This document shows, in pieces, positions 20,116 through 29,473 of a DNA stretch of 64,000 bases. The stretch covers positions 248,001 through 312,000 of the forward strand of contig SEDO01000001.1 of assembly GCA_004211595.1 (NCBI GenBank), in the 5' to 3' direction. The notes under the pieces are model-generated. The model worked only from the letters and a program-made list of their open reading frames with translations, searched no databases and was not told the origin of the DNA. Positions within the stretch are counted from its first letter, which is position 1, and each line of letters begins with the position of its first letter. Both the position numbers and the translations under genes were made by a program. The stretch is from Pedobacter sp. Lineage in GTDB: Bacteria > Bacteroidota > Bacteroidia > Sphingobacteriales > Sphingobacteriaceae.

Positions 20116-20594
20116 AGTTGAAAGTAGGGTTTGGGTTTGATGTTCATCAATTAAAAGACAATCATCCGTTTATTATTGGAGGTGTGCATTTAGAACATCC
20201 GCGAGGAGCGTTTGGGCATTCGGATGCCGATGTATTGTTACATGCTATTTGTGACGCCTTATTAGGGGCTGCAAATATGCGGGATATTGGTTTTCATTTT
20301 AAAAATACAGATCCTCAATGGAAGGATGTAAGTAGTTTGTTGCTCTTAAAAAAAACGATGCAAATGTTGCGTGACGCAAATTGGGAGGTAAATAATGTGG
20401 ATGCCATGTTGTGCTTAGAGGCACCCAAAATCAATCCTCATATTCCGGCGATGCAAGCCCATATTGCTGAGGCTATGGAAATAAGTATAGAAGATATTTC
20501 AATTAAAGCTACAACCAACGAACAAATGGGATTCATCGGCAGGGAAGAAGGCGTAGTGGCCTATGCAGTGTGCTTAATCCAAAAAAATTCCTAG
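20112..20594 (+). CDS. ispF: 2-C-methyl-D-erythritol 2,4-cyclodiphosphate synthase
   Basis: GFGFDVHQL, GHSDADVLLHAICDALLGA, IKATTNEQMGFIGREEG. Confidence 0.96.
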   Translation: MKLKVGFGFDVHQLKDNHPFIIGGVHLEHPRGAFGHSDADVLLHAICDALLGAANMRDIGFHFKNTDPQWKDVSSLLLLKKTMQMLRDANWEVNNVDAMLCLEAPKINPHIPAMQAHIAEAMEISIEDISIKATTNEQMGFIGREEGVVAYAVCLIQKNS

Positions 20595-20615
20595 TTAGTT
20601 TGACCTAACTAGGAA
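20588..20615. terminator. Hairpin between convergent ispF and yceI-like gene, likely bidirectional terminator
   Basis: 11-bp perfect stem ttcctagttag-tttgac-ctaactaggaa, with A-tract before and T-rich tract after. Confidence 0.8.
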
Positions 20616-20643
20616 ATTTAATTTATTTAACCTTTTGTAGGTA

Positions 20644-21171
20644 TTAAGCTTGTTTTGCGAATTGTAATTCACCTTGAATTTTAACTTCTTCACTTACCAT
20701 AACGCCCCCTGTTTCTAAAGCTGCATTCCATGTTAAACCATAGTCTGTGCGATTAATTTTGCCATTAATGGTAAAACCCGCTTTAGTATTCCCCCAAGGA
20801 TCAGTTGCAATTCCGCCAAATTCAGCTTTTAATTTAACTGGTTTAGTAGTGTCTCTAATAGTTAAATCGCCATGAATAATGTAATCATCGTTATCTTTTT
20901 CCATAGAATTTGAAACAAATGTCATGGTTGGATATTTTTCAGCATCAAAGAAGTCTGCTGATTTTAAGTGATTATCGCGATCTTGATTTCCTGTATCAAT
21001 AGAATTAATATTTCCATTGAAACTAATTTTAGCTTGCTCAAATGTATCATCATTTGATTCTAAAGTAGCGCTGAAATCTTTAAGATTACCTGTAACTGTA
21101 CTTATCATTAAGTGTTTAACTTTAAATTGAAGTTCACTATGAGTAGGGTCTAAGTTCCATTGAGTTGACAT
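20644..21171 (-). CDS. YceI family protein
   Basis: WNLDPTHSELQFKVKHLMISTVTGNLKDF...FNGNINSIDTGNQDRDNHLKSADFFDAEKYPTMTF. Confidence 0.93.
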   Translation of the reverse strand: MSTQWNLDPTHSELQFKVKHLMISTVTGNLKDFSATLESNDDTFEQAKISFNGNINSIDTGNQDRDNHLKSADFFDAEKYPTMTFVSNSMEKDNDDYIIHGDLTIRDTTKPVKLKAEFGGIATDPWGNTKAGFTINGKINRTDYGLTWNAALETGGVMVSEEVKIQGELQFAKQA

Positions 21172-21314
21172 AATATTATTTTAATTAGTTATAAAAATTT
21201 CGTTTTAAGATTAATTGAACACGACAAAGGTAGCCACTTTATAGCGCTTGACTCTTGACCTATGATAATAAATTAAAAACTAATTAGTTGCAGGGTGTTG
21301 ATTAAAAAGTTCGC

Positions 21315-21893
21315 TTACTTTCGTTTAACCAAGTCTTTGCGAACACGACTTAAGGACTCTGGGGTAATCCCTAAATAAGATGCTATCATCCATTGAGGCA
21401 CACGACTACTCAAATTGGGGTAAAGTTTTAGAAATTGAAGATATCTAGTTTCTGCAGTGGCGCTCAGTAACATATCAATTCTCTTTTGCATAAAGCGGAT
21501 AGAGTTATGCAACATAAGGATGTTTAATTCTAATATTTCAGGTACAATATTTTTAATCGAGGCAAAAAAGTCTTTTTTTACAATGACAACTTCGGTATCT
21601 TCTATAGCTTCAATATAAAAATTAGATTGTTCATTAAATATAAAACTATCCCGGTCTGTGAGCATCCAATCTTCTATGGCAAATTGTATAATATGCTCCT
21701 TGCCTTTTTCATCTATAGAATAATAGCGTAAAAGCCCTTTGTTTATGAAATATGAATCCGATTTGGTGTCTCCCGGAGAAAGTAAAATACTGCCTTTTTT
21801 AAAACGTTTTGTTTGTAAACAGCTGGTGGCTTGAGTAGCCTGCTCATCGGTGAGTGCTAGGCGATTTTTTAAATAGATTGCAAAGGCCTCCAT
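21315..21893 (-). CDS. Crp/Fnr family cyclic-nucleotide-binding-type transcriptional regulator
   Basis: cNMP-binding fold and C-terminal HTH MIASYLGITPESLSRVRKDL typical of Bacteroidota Crp/Fnr members. Confidence 0.88.
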   Translation of the reverse strand: MEAFAIYLKNRLALTDEQATQATSCLQTKRFKKGSILLSPGDTKSDSYFINKGLLRYYSIDEKGKEHIIQFAIEDWMLTDRDSFIFNEQSNFYIEAIEDTEVVIVKKDFFASIKNIVPEILELNILMLHNSIRFMQKRIDMLLSATAETRYLQFLKLYPNLSSRVPQWMIASYLGITPESLSRVRKDLVKRK

Positions 21894-21898
21894 GAGGT

Positions 21899-22063
21899 TC
21901 AGATGTCTTTAGGCGAAGGTATATGATCGAAATTTGCCGCACACTTATTACATCCAGAATTACAATTATTACTCTTTGGAAATATTGTAAAATAAACTTT
22001 TATCCCTACGTATAATAAGGCAGCTAAAAAAAGTAAGATGACCAGAATAAACTGTAAGTCCAT
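21899..22063 (-). CDS. 54-aa single-TM Cys-rich mini-protein, similar to 'FeoB-associated Cys-rich membrane protein' (not in the supplied ORF track)
   Basis: Translated by eye: MDLQFILVILLFLAALLYVGIKVYFTIFPKSNNCNSGCNKCAANFDHIPSPKDI*; stop ends 5 nt before the start of the downstream Crp/Fnr gene. Confidence 0.7.
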   Translation of the reverse strand: MDLQFILVILLFLAALLYVGIKVYFTIFPKSNNCNSGCNKCAANFDHIPSPKDI

Positions 22064-22084
22064 ATTCAAAGATAAAAATATAAA

Positions 22085-22120
22085 ACAAAAAATCCTCTGC
22101 CCAAACAGCAGAGGATTTTA
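22085..22120 (-). terminator. Terminator downstream of typA
   Basis: 10-bp stem aatcctctgc-ccaaaca-gcagaggatt; on the minus strand it runs into a T-rich tract. Confidence 0.85.
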
Positions 22121-22144
22121 ATATTACCAGAAAATGGCTTTTAA

Positions 22145-23953
22145 TTAAGATTGAAATTGTTTCCCTTTAATTTTTCTTTCATTTTCTGTGAGATATATTT
22201 TTCTCAAACGCATGCTTTGAGGAGTAACCTCAATGTACTCATCTGCTTGAATATATTCCATCGCTTCTTCTAATGAGAATTTAATGGCTGGTGCAATTCT
22301 AGTATTATCATCAGATCCAGAAGCTCTCATGTTAGTCAAAGCTTTACCTTTTACTACATTAATTACTAAATCATTATCTCGAATGTGTTCTCCCAAAATT
22401 TGACCTTCGTAAATATCAACCCCAGGATCCACAAAGAATCTACCTCTATCTTGTAATTTATCAATTGAATAAGCGGTAGTCATACCTTTTTCCATAGAGA
22501 TTAATACGCCATTTAAGCGGCCAGGAATGGTACCTTTCCAAGGTTCGTAGGCTTTGAAACGGTGGGCCATAATAGCTTCTCCAGCGGTTGCGGTTAAAAC
22601 ATTATTTCTCAATCCGATAATTCCACGAGAAGGGATTTCAAATTCTAAATGTTGCAAATCGCCTTTAGGTTCCATAACTAATAACTCTCCTTTACGTTGA
22701 GTTACTAATTCAATTACTTTACCGGCAACGTCGCCTGGTACATCTACAATTAAAGATTCAATTGGCTCATGTTTTTTACCGTCAATTTCTTTTACAATTA
22801 CTTGAGGTTGTCCAACTTGAATTTCGTAACCTTCTCTACGCATGGTTTCGATTAATACTGATAAATGCAGAATACCTCTACCATATACTAACCATGAATC
22901 TGGAGACTCAGTTTCTACCACTTTTAAAGCCAGGTTTTTCTCCATTTCTTTATATAAGCGCTCTTTGATTCGCTGAGAAGTTACCAATTTACCTTCTTTT
23001 CCAAAAAATGGAGAGTTATTGATGGTAAACAACATATTCATTGTAGGCTCATCAATTTTAATGGTAGGAAGTTGCTCTGGCGTATCAAAATCAGCAATTG
23101 TATCACCAATTTCAAATCCTTCAATTCCTACTACAGCGCAAATATCACCAGATTTTACGGAAGTAGTTTTGATTTTACCTAAGCCTTCAAAAGTGTATAA
23201 TTCTTTTACTCTAGATTTAACCATTTTGCCATCTCTTTTGATAAGCGTTACTGGTTGATTTTCTTTAATTTCTCCACGGTGTACACGTCCAATGGCGATA
23301 CGACCAACGAAAGAAGAATAATCTAAAGAAGTAATTTGCATTTGTAGTGACCCCTCATTAACTGGAGCAGGTGGAATATTTTCAACTACTGCATCTAATA
23401 AAGCAAATATATCCGTAGTAGGTTTTTGCCAATCTGTACTCATCCAACCTTGTTTAGATGAACCATAAATTACTGGAAAATCTAATTGGTCTTCCGTTGC
23501 TTCTAAATTGAAAAACAATTCGAAGATTTGTTCGTAAACCTCTTCCGGACGGCAATTCTCTTTATCAACTTTATTAACTACAACAATTGGTTTTAATCCC
23601 AATGATAATGCTTTTTGGGTTACGAAACGGGTTTGCGGCATTGCTCCTTCAAAAGCATCGCAAAGTAATAATACCCCGTCGGCCATTTTTAATACTCGTT
23701 CTACTTCTCCACCAAAGTCTGCGTGACCTGGTGTATCAATAATATTGATTTTAACATCTTTGTATTGAACGGAAACGTTTTTAGAAACGATTGTGATTCC
23801 TCTCTCACGTTCTAAATCATTATTGTCTAGGATAAGTTCTCCAGACTGTTCATTATCACGAAAAATGGAACAAGAGTGTAAAATTTTATCAACCAAGGTG
23901 GTTTTTCCGTGGTCAACGTGGGCTATAATAGCGATATTTCTGATTTTCTGCAT
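22145..23953 (-). CDS. typA: Translational GTPase TypA/BipA
   Basis: [49 protein letters not shown]; start at MQKIRN preferred to the upstream ORF-track start (23980). Confidence 0.96.
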   Translation of the reverse strand: MQKIRNIAIIAHVDHGKTTLVDKILHSCSIFRDNEQSGELILDNNDLERERGITIVSKNVSVQYKDVKINIIDTPGHADFGGEVERVLKMADGVLLLCDAFEGAMPQTRFVTQKALSLGLKPIVVVNKVDKENCRPEEVYEQIFELFFNLEATEDQLDFPVIYGSSKQGWMSTDWQKPTTDIFALLDAVVENIPPAPVNEGSLQMQITSLDYSSFVGRIAIGRVHRGEIKENQPVTLIKRDGKMVKSRVKELYTFEGLGKIKTTSVKSGDICAVVGIEGFEIGDTIADFDTPEQLPTIKIDEPTMNMLFTINNSPFFGKEGKLVTSQRIKERLYKEMEKNLALKVVETESPDSWLVYGRGILHLSVLIETMRREGYEIQVGQPQVIVKEIDGKKHEPIESLIVDVPGDVAGKVIELVTQRKGELLVMEPKGDLQHLEFEIPSRGIIGLRNNVLTATAGEAIMAHRFKAYEPWKGTIPGRLNGVLISMEKGMTTAYSIDKLQDRGRFFVDPGVDIYEGQILGEHIRDNDLVINVVKGKALTNMRASGSDDNTRIAPAIKFSLEEAMEYIQADEYIEVTPQSMRLRKIYLTENERKIKGKQFQS

Positions 23954-24156
23954 ATAATGCGCGTATAAATTTTGGCGCAAAGATACGTTTTTTCTAGTGT
24001 TTTTGAGCTAGATTATCTAAAAAAAGCCATGAATGTTGTATTTTTTTATTTTATACTGCTTTGAGAATCAATAATTAACAGTTGATTTTGGAATATTAAG
24101 CATATTTTATAACTTAAACCATCTATTCTGGTTGTCCTAAAATTAATAGCTGATTT

Positions 24157-25260
24157 ATGTTAAACGAATTTACCATTGGTATTGAAGAAGAGTATATGGT
24201 GATCGATCCCACCACTCGGGAATTGACATCTCACGACCAGAAAATAGTGGAATCAGCCCAAAAGCTGTATAAGGATCAGGTAAAGGCTGAAATGCATCAG
24301 GCAGTCGTGGAAGTAGGTACTGGCATCTGTTTAAATACTGAACAGGCTCGAAGGGAAATATCTCAGTTAAGACATACGGTAGCACAGCTAGCTGGAGAAG
24401 AAGGACTTTTAATCGGGGCCTCGGGCACTCACCCCTTTTCTCATTGGGAGAAGCAATTGATTACAGAGCATCCTCGTTATAACGAAATTATTAACGAACT
24501 GCAAGAGGCAGCTCGTTCTAATTTGATTTTTGGACTCCATGTACATATAGGTTTTCAATCTCGTGAGCTAGCCATTCATATAGCCAATCAAGTTCGCTAC
24601 TTTTTACCACATGTATTTGCTTTATCCACTAATTCTCCTTTTTGGGAGGGAAGAAATACGGGTTATAAATCCTATCGTACCAAGATATTTGATAAATTTC
24701 CCAGAACGGGCATTCCCGATATTTTTAATAGCATAGAAGATTACGATAATTATGTAAATCTTTTAATTAAAACTAATTGTATGGATAATGCTAAGAAAAT
24801 ATGGTGGGATATTCGGGTGCATCCTTTTTACGATACCGTGGAATTTAGAATTTGCGATGTACCTTTATTAATAAATGAAACGATGGCGTTAACAGCGTTA
24901 TTTCAAGCATTGTGTGCAAAATTATATAAATTACGGTTGCAAAATATGGAATATATAAGCTATTCTAGAGCACTTATAAATGAAAATAAGTGGCGTGCAG
25001 CAAGGTATGGAATTGATGGTAGCTTAATTGATTTTGGAAAAGAAATTGAAGTTAATTGTAGAAATTTAGTGTTAGAACTATTGGATTTCATAGATGATGT
25101 AGTAGATGATTTAGGGAGCCGGAACGAGATTAATTATGTGCATGAAATTTTAAAGCATGGCACTGGTGCCGATAGGCAGTTAAAGGTTTTTGAAGAAACT
25201 GGAAGCCATATAGCTGTAGTAGATTATATACATTCACAAACATTAAAGGGGGCGGGTTAG
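24157..25260 (+). CDS. Carboxylate-amine ligase, GCS2/YbdK family
   Basis: FTIGIEEEYMVIDPTTRELTSHDQKIV, EVGTGICLNTEQARREI, GLHVHIGF, RVHPFYDTVEFRICDVP. Confidence 0.9.
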   Translation: MLNEFTIGIEEEYMVIDPTTRELTSHDQKIVESAQKLYKDQVKAEMHQAVVEVGTGICLNTEQARREISQLRHTVAQLAGEEGLLIGASGTHPFSHWEKQLITEHPRYNEIINELQEAARSNLIFGLHVHIGFQSRELAIHIANQVRYFLPHVFALSTNSPFWEGRNTGYKSYRTKIFDKFPRTGIPDIFNSIEDYDNYVNLLIKTNCMDNAKKIWWDIRVHPFYDTVEFRICDVPLLINETMALTALFQALCAKLYKLRLQNMEYISYSRALINENKWRAARYGIDGSLIDFGKEIEVNCRNLVLELLDFIDDVVDDLGSRNEINYVHEILKHGTGADRQLKVFEETGSHIAVVDYIHSQTLKGAG

Positions 25261-26076
25261 ATGAGCGAAAAAAAGCATTTTCGGGTGGCTGTCTTAGATA
25301 TGAATAAAGGTCACGAAAATCAAGGGATTAGGAGTATTTCAGAAATATTAAAAGAATTTGAAGAAGTCTATGGCGTGGAGCTGCAGGTAGCCACCTTTGA
25401 AGTTAGGTTAAATGGCGAACTTCCTGATTTAAGTTTCGATGCATATATATCAAGCGGAGGACCAGGTAGTCCCTTTGATGGCTTAGGTATGGATTGGGAG
25501 CAGCAATTCTTTCAATTTATAGATAAGCTTGTTACATACAATAAAAATAATAATAATAAAAAGCACTTATTTTTAATTTGTCATTCCTTCCAATTAGCCT
25601 GTCGTAAATTTGAGGTAGCCAAAGTTATTCCTAGGTATTCAAATGCTTTTGGTGTATTTCCGGTTTACTTATCTGAAGGCGGAAAGCTTATTTCATTATT
25701 CATGGGGTTAGAAAATCCATTTTACGCCCTTGATAGTCGCGATTGGCAAGTAATTGATCCCGATGCAAATCGACTTGATGAGTTGGGTGCTATAATATTA
25801 GCTTATGAAAAAGAACGCGCGAAAGTAGCTTTCGATAGGTGTATCATGGCTATCCAATTTAGTCCAGAGATAGTGGGTACTCAATTTCATCCGGAGGCTG
25901 ATCCAATTGGCTTACAAAACTATTTTGGGCATTTAGAAACTAAGGATATAATTGTAGCTACACATAGTAAGGAAAAGTATGAAAATGTTATAGATAGTTT
26001 AGCAAAGCCTGATCGAATTCTAATAACACAGAAAACTATCCTTCCAAATTTTTTAAAAGCTGCATTAAATTTATAG
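25261..26076 (+). CDS. Class I glutamine amidotransferase-like protein
   Basis: AYISSGGPGSPFDG, LFLICHSFQLACRKF (nucleophile Cys context), GTQFHPEADP (catalytic His/Glu). Confidence 0.88.
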   Translation: MSEKKHFRVAVLDMNKGHENQGIRSISEILKEFEEVYGVELQVATFEVRLNGELPDLSFDAYISSGGPGSPFDGLGMDWEQQFFQFIDKLVTYNKNNNNKKHLFLICHSFQLACRKFEVAKVIPRYSNAFGVFPVYLSEGGKLISLFMGLENPFYALDSRDWQVIDPDANRLDELGAIILAYEKERAKVAFDRCIMAIQFSPEIVGTQFHPEADPIGLQNYFGHLETKDIIVATHSKEKYENVIDSLAKPDRILITQKTILPNFLKAALNL

Positions 26077-26084
26077 TCGGTAAC

Positions 26085-27281
26085 ATGGATGCGATTACTC
26101 GAAAATTATTTAATGAGAATTTCTCGAAGGCTAATTATGAAAACTTTCTAGCTCAACTAAACCAAGCTTATCGGCCCATACCATTTCGGGTTGCTGAATC
26201 GCCTTTTTTTATAAGTGAAGACCTAAAAAAAAAATTAATTTCAGCAGGGGAAGAAATTTTAGCATTTATTAAACAACCATCGTTTAAAAGTATAACTAAT
26301 GCAGCCATTCCACCTCAATGGAATGTTCCCAATGAAAATGATCACCCTCATTTTATTTGCTTGGATTTTGGAATATGTGAAATGGAAGATGGCAGTTTGG
26401 AGCCTCAATTAATCGAACTTCAGGGATTTCCTTCTTTGTTCGGGTTTCAACATTTATTAGCCGAAACTTTTTTAACATATTATCACCTAAGTTCTGAATG
26501 GCGTACCTTTACGGGTGTCTCAGCTGACTATAATTACTTCAAGGAGCTATCTGACCTTATAACTGGAGACTGTAAACCAAGTGAAGTTATTATGCTCGAT
26601 ATTAAGCCTCATAAACAAAAAACGGCGATTGACTTTGAGGTAACTGCCTGTATGTTGGGGTTGAAGATTTTGGGTATTGAAGAAGTACAGGTCGAAGGCT
26701 TGAATCTTTATTATAAAGAAGACCATGAATTGAAACCTATTCGGAGAATATATAATCGATTAATATTTGATGAATTAGCTCAGTTGCCAAGCACTGAATG
26801 GAATATGTTTGATCCCAGAACATCATATAATGTGGAGTGGATAACGCATCCTAATTGGTTTTATCGGATTAGTAAATTTTTATTGCCTTATTTAAAAAGC
26901 AGGTTTGTGCCAAGCACGAGGTTTTTAAGTGAATTCAGTAATTATCCAAAGGACTTAGAAAACTATGTGTTAAAGCCACTGTTTTCTTTTGCGGGGCAAG
27001 GGGTTATAATTAATCCCGTATTGGAAGATTTAACCGGCATTTCTGACCCTAAAAATTGGATATTACAAAAAAAAGTAAAATATGCTCCAGTATTAAAGTC
27101 TCCGACAGGGGATGTGAAAGTAGAAGTACGATTAATGTATACATGGGCAGATAATTCTGAACCACAATTAGTAATGAACTTGACACGTCATAGTAAAGGG
27201 GAGATGATAGGCGTGCGGTATAATGATCAGTTGGACTGGGTAGGGGGAAGCGTTTCCTTCATGAAAAAGCAATCCAGCTAG
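26085..27281 (+). CDS. Uncharacterised protein, possible ATP-grasp-like ligase
   Basis: 398 aa; EPQLIELQGFPSLFGFQ, YVLKPLFSFAGQGVIINP (Lys plus Gly-rich loop), NWILQKKVKYAP, KVEVRLMYTW, in ATP-grasp-like order; co-directional with the two preceding genes. Confidence 0.5.
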   Translation: MDAITRKLFNENFSKANYENFLAQLNQAYRPIPFRVAESPFFISEDLKKKLISAGEEILAFIKQPSFKSITNAAIPPQWNVPNENDHPHFICLDFGICEMEDGSLEPQLIELQGFPSLFGFQHLLAETFLTYYHLSSEWRTFTGVSADYNYFKELSDLITGDCKPSEVIMLDIKPHKQKTAIDFEVTACMLGLKILGIEEVQVEGLNLYYKEDHELKPIRRIYNRLIFDELAQLPSTEWNMFDPRTSYNVEWITHPNWFYRISKFLLPYLKSRFVPSTRFLSEFSNYPKDLENYVLKPLFSFAGQGVIINPVLEDLTGISDPKNWILQKKVKYAPVLKSPTGDVKVEVRLMYTWADNSEPQLVMNLTRHSKGEMIGVRYNDQLDWVGGSVSFMKKQSS

Positions 27282-27304
27282 TCCTCTCAAATTTTAGAAG
27301 CTGC

Positions 27305-28054
27305 TTAATCGTTGGTTTTTCTATGCCTTAGGTAATAGCTTATAAGATTAAAGGCAATTACTCCATGATAAAAAAGGTTCGGGAGGCTTCCATAGTAGTG
27401 CTTTAATATTTTATATCTTTCTTTAAGACTTGCCCAATGTTTCTTTTTAGAGATTCCACCAACCAGATATTTTGCAACATAGCGGTTTACATTGACGATG
27501 GAGGTTGATTTTTTAGCAATTTTAATTATCCAATCGATATCCGCACTATATTTATAATTTAAGTCATATTGGGGGGCTAAAGTGCGTTTTACATAAATAG
27601 CTTGATGACTTATATTCATGCCATACTTAAAGCTCTTCCAATTGAATACTTTTGGAGCTTTGTGTCGTCTTTGGCCTAAGCTTACCCAATTTTCATCATA
27701 CATTTCTGTTTCTCCATAATAAATATCTGCATTTGGATGAGAGGCAAATACAGCTGAAACAGTAGTGGTATCAAAAATTTCATCTCCCGAATTCATAAAC
27801 AAAACATAATCTCCACTTGCCAAATTTAAACCCTTATTCATTGCGTCATAGATACCATTATCGGGTTCAGAAATATACTTAGCAATCTTGTCAATGTATT
27901 TTTCTATGATGTTTTTAGTACCGTCGCTGGAATTGCCGTCAATTACGATATATTCTATATTTTTATAATCTTGATCAATGATGGAACAGATTGTGCGTTC
28001 GATATCGCTGACATTGTTATAAACAATAGTAATGATGCTTAAAACAGGATTCAT
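27305..28054 (-). CDS. Glycosyltransferase family 2
   Basis: LSIITIVYNNVSDIERTICSIIDQDYKNIEYIVIDGNSSDGT, MNSGDE; start at MNPVLS preferred to 28081. Confidence 0.92.
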   Translation of the reverse strand: MNPVLSIITIVYNNVSDIERTICSIIDQDYKNIEYIVIDGNSSDGTKNIIEKYIDKIAKYISEPDNGIYDAMNKGLNLASGDYVLFMNSGDEIFDTTTVSAVFASHPNADIYYGETEMYDENWVSLGQRRHKAPKVFNWKSFKYGMNISHQAIYVKRTLAPQYDLNYKYSADIDWIIKIAKKSTSIVNVNRYVAKYLVGGISKKKHWASLKERYKILKHYYGSLPNLFYHGVIAFNLISYYLRHRKTND

Positions 28055-28064
28055 AGTCTTAATT

Positions 28065-29336
28065 TTATTTAGGTTGGGCATCCAGTATATCCTGATATAA
28101 ACGAATGTGCAAGTCTGCTATTCGTTGTGGTGAGAAACGTTCTAAGACGGTTCTTCTCGCTTCCTTTTGTAATGAAAGAGGTTCGGGGTGATGAGATACG
28201 TATTTAATTCCTTGAGCTAAATCAGCTGCCGATTTGTAATTGGCTAAATAGCCATTGACTTGATGGCTAACCATATCCGGAATGCCACCTGTGGTGAAGG
28301 CTACAACTGGTGTGGCACAAGCTAAACTTTCTAGTACTGTATTAGGTAAATTATCTTCAAGAGAGGGTAAAATGAATACGTCTGCCGCTGAATAACATTT
28401 TGCTAAATGATCATCCTTAGATATTTTTCCTAAGAAAGTAGTTTTAAAAGGAAATTCAGGTAAATCTTTATCATCCTTATACCCAAATACCAAGAGCTCC
28501 ACTTGATCGGCATTTACATCAGGCAATTGAGCATATAGCTTTAAGGCTTCCAATAAATAACTTGTACCTTTATGCTTATCATTTTTGGAAGGCATGAAGC
28601 CGCTGAGAATAACAAACTTAGTAGGTGTTATTTTGAGGATTCTTTTAGATTCTTCTTTAACGTAGGGCTTAAAAATATCAATTTCTAAGGTATTAGGTAT
28701 AATATGAATTGGCCTGATACCTAATAAGGAACTTTCTTTAACAGATTTTGCCATCCACTGGCTGGGAGCAATAATTTGAAAATTAAGTTCGGAATAAGCT
28801 TTTTGCTTTTGCTTCCAATTTCGATGAGATAAATCTTGTGGACCTGAGAACTTTAAAATTGGGCAATTACCACATTGTCTATGGAAGTTTTCACAAGAAT
28901 ATCGCACATGGCACCCGCCTGTAAATGCATTACTATCATGAAAAGTCCATATTACTGGTTTATCTAGAAAGTCTAATTCGGCAATCATTTTAGGGTTTAG
29001 AAAACCATGATTAATCCAGTGAAGATGAATGATATCTACGTCCTTTAAGAGTTGTTTAGATTTTAAGTTTTGTCCAAAAAACTGAAGTGAAAATGGTGTT
29101 TTAAGGGATTTAGTTAAAAACTGAGCTAAATATCTTTCGGCTAATATTTTAAAAGCGGCCACATACTTTTTAAATCCTCGAGCATTAATTGCGGTTGTAG
29201 CGGAAGGTTCTCCAAACTGGTAAAAAACAGCCACTTTTGAATCTATATGAAATTCATTCAAAGCTTTATTTAGACGCAAACAGGCTCTGCCTGCACCTCC
29301 ATTTCCATCGTAAGTATTTAAATGTAAGACTTTCAA
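28065..29336 (-). CDS. Glycosyltransferase family 4 / group 1
   Basis: MKVLHLNTYDGNGGAGRACLRL; ADVFILPSLEDNLPNTVLESLACATPVVAFTTGGIPDMV. Confidence 0.93.
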   Translation of the reverse strand: MKVLHLNTYDGNGGAGRACLRLNKALNEFHIDSKVAVFYQFGEPSATTAINARGFKKYVAAFKILAERYLAQFLTKSLKTPFSLQFFGQNLKSKQLLKDVDIIHLHWINHGFLNPKMIAELDFLDKPVIWTFHDSNAFTGGCHVRYSCENFHRQCGNCPILKFSGPQDLSHRNWKQKQKAYSELNFQIIAPSQWMAKSVKESSLLGIRPIHIIPNTLEIDIFKPYVKEESKRILKITPTKFVILSGFMPSKNDKHKGTSYLLEALKLYAQLPDVNADQVELLVFGYKDDKDLPEFPFKTTFLGKISKDDHLAKCYSAADVFILPSLEDNLPNTVLESLACATPVVAFTTGGIPDMVSHQVNGYLANYKSAADLAQGIKYVSHHPEPLSLQKEARRTVLERFSPQRIADLHIRLYQDILDAQPK

Positions 29337-29473
29337 GTGGTCAAAAATACTGTAATTTATTTATGAATTTGATAACAATCTTGTAATTTATGGTTAATTT
29401 AATGGTCAAATTTCTGAGAGCTATAAACTCAAAGTAATAATACCAATCAAATTCTTTTTAACCAACGATTATC

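Noticed and set aside
25540-25565. aataataat microsatellite (NNNN run) in the glutamine amidotransferase gene, considered for phase variation
   Set aside because: Trinucleotide unit and very short, so slippage would be in frame; probably a flexible Asn/Lys loop.
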